In this document: positions 8,923 to 15,239 of the stretch, piece after piece
Layout: each line of letters opens with the position of its first letter
Position numbering within the stretch: position 1 is the stretch's first letter
Source of the DNA: Ulvibacterium marinum
GTDB lineage: Bacteria > Bacteroidota > Bacteroidia > Flavobacteriales > Flavobacteriaceae
Length of the DNA stretch: 64,000 nucleotides
Assembly: GCF_003626755.1 (NCBI RefSeq)
Contig: NZ_RBCJ01000001.1
Coordinates: forward strand, 620,001 to 684,000
Reading direction: 5' to 3'
Made by a program: the position numbers and the translations under genes
Notes under the pieces: model-generated
Seen by the model: the letters and a program-made list of their open reading frames with translations, nothing else
What the model was told of the DNA's origin: nothing
Databases searched by the model: none

Positions 8923-8994
8923 AAGATTTCTATGCTTCGGATAAAGGGCTCCCAGTTTTATTTAGGTTAACTTTGAACGGCCAAATTTCAATTC

Positions 8995-9023
8995 TTTGAT
9001 TTGTATCCGAATGGCTATATTTG
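8995..9023 (+). promoter_or_regulatory. holB promoter, TTTG-N17-TATATTTG, start codon 4 nt downstream
   Basis: TTTG at 8995-8998 and TATATTTG at 9016-9023 match both elements of the Bacteroidota sigma-A promoter with 17-nt spacing. The holB ATG begins at 9028, only 4 nt after the -7 element, so transcription would start at or next to the start codon. Confidence 0.6.
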
Positions 9024-9027
9024 GACT

Positions 9028-10179
9028 ATGCTGTTTAAGGAAATTTTGGGCCTTTCCCATATAAAAAGCCATTTGGCCAAAAGTGCCGATGCGGGTCGTA
9101 TTCCACATGCTCAATTATTTGTCGGCCCAGAAGGATGTGGAACTTTACCTATGGCCTTGGCCTATGCACAATATATCATCTGCTCCAACAAAAACGAAGA
9201 AAATGAGGAAGGCCAAAACAGCTGTAATCTAAAGTTTGAGGCATTATCACATCCTGATATGCATTTTACCTTTCCCGTAGCCAATACGGATAAAGTAAAA
9301 GCCCATGCCGTAAGTAATCACTATTTAGAAGAATGGCGGAAGTTTCTATCGGAGCAGCCCTATGGAAATCTTTTTGACTGGTATCGTCTTATTGGTATCG
9401 AGAAGAAACAGGGACAAATAGGAGTAGATGAAGCTCAGGATATCGTTAAAAAATTATCCTTGAAATCCTATGAAGGCGGTTATAAAGTGATGCTTGTCTG
9501 GATGGCCGAAAAAATGAATACGGCAGCAGCCAATAAATTGCTCAAACTCATAGAGGAACCCCCCGCAAAAACTGTATTTTTATTGATTACCGAGGATGAG
9601 GAACAAATCATCCAAACCATACGTTCCCGATGTCAAATTCTTCGTTTTCCACCACTTGCCGAGCAAATCATCGCCGATGGTTTGGTGGAAAGAGGGCTCG
9701 TCCGAGAAGAAGCTCTACAGCTTGCCCATGAATCTAATGGCAATTTTAATAAGGCACTAGACCTCAAGAACCGCGATTCGGAAGACTTGGTCTTTGAAAA
9801 GTGGTTTGTACAATGGGTTCGAAGTGCATTTAAGGCGAAGGGAAACAAATCTGCCATTCATGAACTTATCCTTTGGAGTGATGAAGTTGCAAAGACAGGC
9901 CGGGAAACACAAAAGAAATTTCTATTGTATTGCCTTTCCGTGATGCGGCAAGCGCTAATGATAAATTACAATGCGAAAGCCTTGGCCTTTATGAAAATTC
10001 ATGTGGACGGATTTCAATTGGATAAATTTGCCCCCTTTGTCCATGAGAACAATATCCTGGAAATTGTTGAAGAGTTGGAAGAGGCACATTTCCACATAGA
10101 GCGCAATGGTAATTCCAAAATTATTCTTACGGACCTTTCCATAAAACTTACACGTTTATTACACAAGAAAGCGGCCTAA
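9028..10179 (+). CDS. holB: DNA polymerase III subunit delta'
   Basis: 383 residues from ATG at 9028; a longer frame starts at a TTG (9001) inside the promoter, so I reject it. Clamp-loader AAA+ subunit that helps load the beta clamp. Visible features: HAQLFVGPEGCGTLPMALAY, a Walker A region in which the lysine is absent, as expected for a subunit that does not hydrolyse ATP; MNTAAANKLLKLIEEPPAKT, the conserved clamp-loader segment; and the sensor-like IRSRCQILRFPPL. The zinc-module region (CSNKNEENEEGQNSCNLKFE) retains only two cysteines where many homologues have four. It is followed after 11 nt by the DoxX-like gene, probably in one operon. Confidence 0.95.
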   Translation: MLFKEILGLSHIKSHLAKSADAGRIPHAQLFVGPEGCGTLPMALAYAQYIICSNKNEENEEGQNSCNLKFEALSHPDMHFTFPVANTDKVKAHAVSNHYLEEWRKFLSEQPYGNLFDWYRLIGIEKKQGQIGVDEAQDIVKKLSLKSYEGGYKVMLVWMAEKMNTAAANKLLKLIEEPPAKTVFLLITEDEEQIIQTIRSRCQILRFPPLAEQIIADGLVERGLVREEALQLAHESNGNFNKALDLKNRDSEDLVFEKWFVQWVRSAFKAKGNKSAIHELILWSDEVAKTGRETQKKFLLYCLSVMRQALMINYNAKALAFMKIHVDGFQLDKFAPFVHENNILEIVEELEEAHFHIERNGNSKIILTDLSIKLTRLLHKKAA

Positions 10180-10190
10180 AATCTTATTCT

Positions 10191-10589
10191 ATGCAAGGTA
10201 TTCTTAATTACGCCACGGAAATTCTTTTATTACTTTTCCTCATCATTACGTTTTTGCAAAGTGGAATCGATAAGGTATTTGATTGGAAGGGCAATCTAAC
10301 CTGGCTTAAGGAACATTTTGCGGGTACGCCCTTGCAAAATTTGGTGCCGGCCCTATTAGGGATCGTTTTGCTATCCGAAACAACGGCCGGGATACTCTGC
10401 GCCGTGGGTCTTTATCAAATTGTAATCATGGGTAATGACACTATCGCATTATATGGGGCCATGATGTCTTGTATTTCCCTATTAATGCTCCTGTTCGGGC
10501 AACGAACCGCCAAGGATTATGAAGGAGCAAAAACTATTGCCGTATATTTTATACCGGCTATCTTTTTGGTCTTTCTTTTACAAAACTAA
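10191..10589 (+). CDS. DoxX-like integral membrane protein
   Basis: 132 residues with four hydrophobic segments (about 8-26, 45-65, 70-90 and 112-130). The first helix ends FLQSGIDKVFDWKGNLTWLK, a pattern typical of DoxX/DoxD-like proteins of Bacteroidota, with a lysine/aspartate pair after helix one. The family includes quinone-linked and redox-related membrane proteins, but most members have no known role. It lies 11 nt after holB on the same strand, so it is probably co-transcribed, without an obvious functional link. Confidence 0.72.
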   Translation: MQGILNYATEILLLLFLIITFLQSGIDKVFDWKGNLTWLKEHFAGTPLQNLVPALLGIVLLSETTAGILCAVGLYQIVIMGNDTIALYGAMMSCISLLMLLFGQRTAKDYEGAKTIAVYFIPAIFLVFLLQN

Positions 10590-10627
10590 AAGAATCTGAT
10601 TAAAGATATAGGCCCGGCCATCATGAA

Positions 10628-11134
10628 CTATTTCTTGTAGTTGTCGTTTAGAATCTTTATAATTTCGTCCGTAAGATCATTGGCATCGATGCCATAGAGC
10701 ACACTGCCACCATCGCCGCCACCAAGGATATACGTGTAGCCCTGCACTTTGCCATAGGCTTTGATTTCTTTCTTCACCTTGCTTACCACACTATCCATTT
10801 CTGTCTGTCCTTCAGCTTGTAGTTGTTGATCCTCTTGTTGCAACTGTTGGCCGATAAATTGACCACGCTGCTGCATTATGCCATACTCTTCCTGGGCTTT
10901 CTTTTGCGACATATTCTGCGCCTTGGCCTGAAAAGCCTGAGCTTCCAATTGAAAAGCCTGCGAAATACTGTCCCTTTTCTTGGCCAACGCCTCTGCTTTT
11001 GTCTTGAACTTGGATTCAATGTCTATCTTCTCTTGATATTCGTCCATCAATTTCACATTGTCCACAAACCCTATTTTTTCTTGTTTACATGAAAGGACAA
11101 CCAGTACGATACATACAACTACTATTTTCTTCAT
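10628..11134 (-). CDS. OmpH/Skp family lipoprotein, periplasmic chaperone-like
   Basis: 168 residues. The signal MKKIVVVCIVLVVLSCKQEK ends in a lipobox (VLSC), so the protein is predicted to be a lipoprotein rather than a free periplasmic Skp. It then shows IGFVDNVKLMDEYQEK, a long Gln/Lys/Ala-rich coiled coil (about residues 40-125) and the C-terminal GGGDGGSVLYGIDANDLTDE with the terminal helix EIIKILN, all as in Skp. In the family, trimers hold unfolded outer-membrane proteins. It is convergent with the DoxX-like gene and stands alone. Confidence 0.85.
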   Translation of the reverse strand: MKKIVVVCIVLVVLSCKQEKIGFVDNVKLMDEYQEKIDIESKFKTKAEALAKKRDSISQAFQLEAQAFQAKAQNMSQKKAQEEYGIMQQRGQFIGQQLQQEDQQLQAEGQTEMDSVVSKVKKEIKAYGKVQGYTYILGGGDGGSVLYGIDANDLTDEIIKILNDNYKK

Positions 11135-11449
11135 ATTACTATTATTTCTCTTTTTTCAAATTTTAAATACTCACCTCAATATTTAAGGTAATTTTTTAGG
11201 TTGGGCAAAAATAGGAAAGCTTTTTGATAAAAAGGAGAAGTATTTAGCCGATTGCCATCGGCTATCATTTGAAGTTGTAATAGTGCGAAATCAAAGAATA
11301 GAAAAAATCTATTTAATTTTTGATTTATAATTGGTTTAGACTATTGGTTTTCGTTTAAAAATAGATATGCAACAGCATTTAAAATAAAGAGATGCAGGCT
11401 CATTATGTCAATCATCTTAAAAGTCCCTGAAATCTTCTTAAAATACGTT
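11135..11449. other. AT-rich intergenic gap, no gene seen
   Basis: About 315 nt between the methyltransferase stop and the OmpH start, both on the minus strand. It is strongly AT-rich and holds no frame longer than about 20 codons that I would defend, and no clear terminator hairpin. It presumably carries the OmpH promoter. Confidence 0.5.
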
Positions 11450-12277
11450 TTATACCTTTTTAAGAACATAGATAAGGGAAGAATACTCTCCAGAACCTAG
11501 AGCTTTGATATTAGACCACATACCCACACAAAAAGCTTTTAAAAAATTAGTCTTGCCTGTTTTATATTTTTCCGAGAGCATCGCAACATAAAAAGCATCA
11601 AAGACCATCGGTTTTATTTTTGTGATTTTTAATTCATGTTTGGAGAACAACTTCTCTATTGCTGTCTTGGAAAAGTGCCAAAGATGTCTGGGCACGTCAT
11701 AGCCCGCCCAAAATTCTTTATAAAATTTTGCGTCGTAAGATCTGAAATTAGGAACGGCGATTACAAGAATCCCCTCGTCCCCCAACCTTGAAATCAACTC
11801 CTCAATTTGTTCTTCCAAATTAGGAAGATGTTCCAGTACATGCCAAAGCGTAATAACTTTATACTTGTGATTTTTAAGCATATCCAGTTTTGAAGAAAGA
11901 TTCATTCCTTTAGTTTTTGCCAGCTCCCTAGCTTTGGAATTCGGTTCAACACCGGCTACGGACCAATTTCTTTTTTTTGCGGTAATTAAAAAGTCACCCG
12001 TTCCCGCCCCAAAATCCAAAAGTGTTTTTTTCTCTTTTACATATTTGTTGATCAGCTTTACCTTTTTGCCAAGGCTATATTTCTTAACCGCTTGATAAAG
12101 CTTTTCAATTAAGCTGCTGTTCGCATCCGTGTGCGAAATATAGGATTCACTTTGATAGTATTTGTCCAACGTTTCTGGCCGAGGTTGGGTAATGAGCATA
12201 TCCATATCCTTATTATACACTAAATGAAATTCTTCTTGTGAAATTGCGTAATCCTTAGTTTTTAAATACAACTTCAT
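11450..12277 (-). CDS. Class I SAM-dependent methyltransferase
   Basis: 275 residues. Motif I for S-adenosylmethionine is LLDFGAGTGDFLITAKKR near residue 88, followed by the acidic loop VAGVEPNS and the motif KVITLWHVLEHLPNLEEQI near 140, typical of the Methyltransf_11/23 group. The N-terminal stretch before the Rossmann core carries an LITQPRPETLDKYYQSESYI pattern often seen in methyltransferases of surface-sugar or lipid pathways, but the substrate cannot be read from sequence. Its first 23 nt overlap the end of the upstream lipoprotein gene in another frame, which suggests translational coupling. Confidence 0.85.
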   Translation of the reverse strand: MKLYLKTKDYAISQEEFHLVYNKDMDMLITQPRPETLDKYYQSESYISHTDANSSLIEKLYQAVKKYSLGKKVKLINKYVKEKKTLLDFGAGTGDFLITAKKRNWSVAGVEPNSKARELAKTKGMNLSSKLDMLKNHKYKVITLWHVLEHLPNLEEQIEELISRLGDEGILVIAVPNFRSYDAKFYKEFWAGYDVPRHLWHFSKTAIEKLFSKHELKITKIKPMVFDAFYVAMLSEKYKTGKTNFLKAFCVGMWSNIKALGSGEYSSLIYVLKKV

Positions 12278-12797
12278 TATAATTATACGTGGATAGATAT
12301 TCTTGTTTTATGGTTCTAAGATACTTCAAAACGACTTCCCTTGAAAGGGAATTTTCTTGAAGACAATCCTGCTCAAAATCGGTATATGCCTCAATGGCAA
12401 TATACCAATTTCCAACTCTGGACGCGTGGGCATCCTCCAAAAACGGACCCATGTCCGCACTGTCCAAAAGGCCATCAATCACAAGGGGAATCAAGTTGAT
12501 TGTTTTGGTCGGTATTTCTACTTCATAAAAAGAAAAGAAGTACTGTTGTCCGTTAATTTTGAAGGGAACATCATCATATACGTCCTCATCGCCTAATTCA
12601 AATTTGATGTTTACATAATTATAAAATTGATTTGCATCCTTTGGGTCCTCAAAAATGAACATTTCACGTTTGGGAAGTCCTCTTTTGAATTTTTTCCCTT
12701 TGGTTATTTTGTAATCATCAATGCTTGGCGCAATGCGAAGTGGAATACATGAATATAGAAGGAACAGAATTCCAATAAACGTAATTATTCGGAACAT
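12255..12797 (-). CDS. Small lipoprotein of unknown function
   Basis: 180 residues. MFRIITFIGILFLLYSCIPL has a lipobox (LLYSC). The rest is mixed alpha/beta with no domain I recognise: SIDDYKITKGKKFKRGLPKR, FEDPKDANQFYNYVNIKF and a C-terminal AIEAYTDFEQDCLQENSLSR region. The 3' end overlaps the methyltransferase start by 23 nt. A perfect 18-bp palindrome lies 9 nt upstream of the start codon. I cannot assign a function. Confidence 0.78.
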   Translation of the reverse strand: MFRIITFIGILFLLYSCIPLRIAPSIDDYKITKGKKFKRGLPKREMFIFEDPKDANQFYNYVNIKFELGDEDVYDDVPFKINGQQYFFSFYEVEIPTKTINLIPLVIDGLLDSADMGPFLEDAHASRVGNWYIAIEAYTDFEQDCLQENSLSREVVLKYLRTIKQEYLSTYNYNEVVFKN

Positions 12798-12806
12798 ATG
12801 GTGTTG

Positions 12807-12824
12807 GTTTGATTCGAATCAAAC
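12807..12824. promoter_or_regulatory. 18-bp perfect palindrome next to the lipoprotein start codon
   Basis: GTTTGATTCGAATCAAAC is self-complementary over all 18 bases and ends 9 nt before the lipoprotein ATG (12797). Shorter flanking repeats (GGTGTT and AACACC) enclose it. Position and symmetry fit an operator for a dimeric regulator or a 5' hairpin controlling translation; neither is shown. Confidence 0.45.
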
Positions 12825-12914
12825 AATATCAAACACCACGCCAATTTAACCTCCAACAATAAGGTTTTGCGAAAAAACCATAGATGCTATTTCCATGTTC
12901 CATAGAGGCTGCCC

Positions 12915-12940
12915 TAAAATGTTCCACGTGGAACATTTTA
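12915..12940. other. parS-like centromere site 1, downstream of mnmG
   Basis: The 16-bp core TGTTCCACGTGGAACA at 12920-12935 is a perfect palindrome that matches the widely conserved ParB-binding parS consensus (TGTTnCACGTGnAACA). The symmetry extends to 26 bp (12915-12940) through flanking TAAAA/TTTTA. It begins 5 nt beyond the mnmG stop codon. A second copy of the core lies 1.9 kb away at 14824, upstream of mnmG. Confidence 0.8.
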
Positions 12941-12944
12941 TGCA

Positions 12945-14813
12945 TTAACGCCCCAAGAAAACCAATAAAACACTAATGTCTGAAGGCGAAACACCGCTTA
13001 TACGTGAGGCCTGGGATATCGTTACGGGACGAATAAACTCCAACTTTTCGCGAGCTTCAAAGGATAACGACTTTAATTTTGAATAATCAAAACTGTCAGG
13101 AATCTTGACGTTCTCTAAGCGATTCAGCTTATCCGCATTGTTCTTTTCCTTTTTAATATATCCCGAATATTTTACCTGAATTTCAGTTTGTTCCAAAACC
13201 TCCCGGTCCAAATTGTTTTCCACCACAAAATCTGAAACAGAATCCAATTGTAACATATGATCCATAGTTACCCTAGGCCGTGAAAACACCTTGAACATTT
13301 TATCCGATTGCTTGACCAAAGACGAATCTAAACTATCCAGTATGGGATTAATTTCCTCTGGCCTAACACTAGTGTCCCTGAAAAATGAGATGAACGCATC
13401 TGATTTATTCAACTTTTCTTCCATGCGTCGTAAACGATTCTCCTTGGCAAGACCAATCTTATACCCTTTAGGCGTTAAGCGCAAATCTGCATTATCCTGA
13501 CGCAACAACGTTCTATACTCTGCGCGAGAAGTGAACATACGATACGGTTCCTCTGTCCCTTTTGTAATCAAATCATCAATCAATACTCCAATATAAGCTT
13601 CATCCCTTTTTAGAACAAAAGGTTCTTTTTCATGAATTTTTAAATGCGCATTGATTCCCGCCATTAGGCCTTGGGAAGCGGCCTCTTCATATCCAGTGGT
13701 TCCATTAATCTGCCCAGCGAAATAAAGACCCTCACAAAGTTTGGTTTCTAAAGTATGGCGCAATTGGGTCGGCGGGAAATAATCATATTCGATGGCATAC
13801 CCCGGTCTAAAAAACTTAACCTCCTCAAAACCCTTAACAGATTTCAACGCCTTGTATTGTATATCCTCCGGCAATGAAGTTGAAAATCCGTTTACGTAGA
13901 CCTCTACAGTATGCCAACCTTCCGGTTCCACAAAAATTTGATGCTTGTCCTTGTCTGCAAAACGATTGATCTTATCCTCTATAGAAGGACAGTATCTTGG
14001 TCCTATGCTCTTAATCCTACCATTAAACATAGGAGACCGGTCAAAACCATCGCGCAGCAAATCATGCACTTGTGGGCTTGTATAAGTCATATGACAGTCC
14101 CTCTGTTCCTTTAGCAGTACGGTATCCAAGTATGAAAACTTTTCCGGATTAGAATCCCCGGGCTGCACTATCATTTTAGAATAATCCAGGGATCGGCCAT
14201 CCACCCTTGGTGGAGTTCCCGTTTTCATTCGCCCACTATCAAAACCGAAATCAGTCAATTGCTCCGTTATTCCAGTTGCCGCACGTTCCCCGGCACGTCC
14301 TCCGCCAAATTGTTTGTCGCCTATATGAATCAATCCATTAAGAAAGGTTCCGTTCGTTAAAACGACCGCTTTACCTTTAATATCAATTCCAAGAGAGGTC
14401 CGTACTCCCACAACTCTATTTCCTTCCACCAAAAGACCTTTGACCATTTCCTGATAGAAATCTAGATTGGGAGTGGCTTCCAAAGCCAGGCGCCACTCCT
14501 CAGCAAATCGCATTCGGTCATTCTGAGCTCTAGGGCTCCACATCGCCGGACCCTTAGATTTATTCAACATCTTGAACTGGATAGCGGATTTGTCCGTTAT
14601 TATTCCGCTATACCCACCAATAGCATCGATCTCTCGAACGATTTGCCCTTTGGCAATACCTCCCATAGCCGGATTACATGACATTTGCCCAATAGTCTGC
14701 AGGCTCATTGTAACCAATAAGGTATTTGAGCCCATGTTGGCAGAAGCGGCGGCCGCTTCTGCTCCAGCATGGCCCCCACCTACAACTATAACATCATACC
14801 TTTCTTGAAACAT
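12945..14813 (-). CDS. mnmG: tRNA uridine-5-carboxymethylaminomethyl modification enzyme MnmG (GidA)
   Basis: 622 residues, the usual length. FAD-dependent enzyme that, with MnmE, modifies wobble uridine-34 in several tRNAs. It opens with the dinucleotide fold DVIVVGGGHAGAEAAAASAN, contains SCNPAMGGIAKGQIVREIDA near residue 46, TPPRVDGRSLDYSKM near 200, the flavin/THF segment LRHTLETKLCEGLYFAGQIN near 350 and a C-terminal helical domain needed for MnmE binding. It is bracketed by two parS-like palindromes, and gidA is a classic neighbour of parAB near oriC in many bacteria. It starts 4 nt after ybeY on the same strand. Confidence 0.98.
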   Translation of the reverse strand: MFQERYDVIVVGGGHAGAEAAAASANMGSNTLLVTMSLQTIGQMSCNPAMGGIAKGQIVREIDAIGGYSGIITDKSAIQFKMLNKSKGPAMWSPRAQNDRMRFAEEWRLALEATPNLDFYQEMVKGLLVEGNRVVGVRTSLGIDIKGKAVVLTNGTFLNGLIHIGDKQFGGGRAGERAATGITEQLTDFGFDSGRMKTGTPPRVDGRSLDYSKMIVQPGDSNPEKFSYLDTVLLKEQRDCHMTYTSPQVHDLLRDGFDRSPMFNGRIKSIGPRYCPSIEDKINRFADKDKHQIFVEPEGWHTVEVYVNGFSTSLPEDIQYKALKSVKGFEEVKFFRPGYAIEYDYFPPTQLRHTLETKLCEGLYFAGQINGTTGYEEAASQGLMAGINAHLKIHEKEPFVLKRDEAYIGVLIDDLITKGTEEPYRMFTSRAEYRTLLRQDNADLRLTPKGYKIGLAKENRLRRMEEKLNKSDAFISFFRDTSVRPEEINPILDSLDSSLVKQSDKMFKVFSRPRVTMDHMLQLDSVSDFVVENNLDREVLEQTEIQVKYSGYIKKEKNNADKLNRLENVKIPDSFDYSKLKSLSFEAREKLEFIRPVTISQASRISGVSPSDISVLLVFLGR

Positions 14814-14816
14814 AGC

Positions 14817-15239
14817 CTATTGATGTTCCACGTGGAACAATTTCATTTTCTCCTCCTCTTTCGATCGCATTTCTTTTGAATCATCATCCGATTTGTCATC
14901 GTAGCCCAATAAATGCAATACTCCATGAGCCATTACTCGTTGCAGCTCATCTACAAATTTACTGTTAAATTTATAAGAATTTTCCTTCAATCTTTCAGTG
15001 GAAATAAACACGTCGCCAAATAAGACATCATCATCGGAATAATCAAAAGTTATAACATCCGTCAATGAATCATGTCCTAAAAATTTCTGATTGATCTCCA
15101 ACAAATAAGTGTCATCACAAAACACAAAGGAAAGATTTCCCACTTCCCTACCTTCTGATGCCACAATTTGTGCCAACCACTCTACATACCTCTTTTTATC
15201 CTGCAGTTCAAATTCCGTTTCGAAACAAAACTCAATCAT
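14817..15239 (-). CDS. ybeY: Endoribonuclease YbeY, rRNA maturation factor
   Basis: 140 residues. The UPF0054/YbeY zinc motif appears as VMAHGVLHLLGYDDKSDDDS near residue 105: the first two histidines are present, while the third ligand of the usual HGxLHLxGYDH is aspartate, a change I believe is common in Bacteroidota. SLTDVITFDYSDDD near 75 is the other family block. The protein acts in 16S rRNA 3' processing and ribosome quality control. Its final codons (FHVEH) are encoded by the second parS-like palindrome. The start overlaps the upstream DUF4175 gene by 8 nt, and mnmG follows after 3 nt, so the three genes form an operon. Confidence 0.93.
   Translation of the reverse strand: MIEFCFETEFELQDKKRYVEWLAQIVASEGREVGNLSFVFCDDTYLLEINQKFLGHDSLTDVITFDYSDDDVLFGDVFISTERLKENSYKFNSKFVDELQRVMAHGVLHLLGYDDKSDDDSKEMRSKEEEKMKLFHVEHQ
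14824..14839. other. parS-like centromere site 2, inside the 3' end of ybeY
   Basis: TGTTCCACGTGGAACA, identical to the core of the site at 12920. It lies 10 nt before the mnmG start and is read as codons for FHVEH at the C-terminus of YbeY. A second exact copy of a 16-bp palindrome within 1.9 kb is far beyond chance. Confidence 0.8.

Noticed and set aside
12900-14840. Replication origin within the window
   Set aside because: The parS sites suggest proximity, but I found no cluster of DnaA boxes (isolated TTATCAACA matches near 6008 and 50386 look like chance), no dnaA and no AT-rich unwinding element with ordered boxes.
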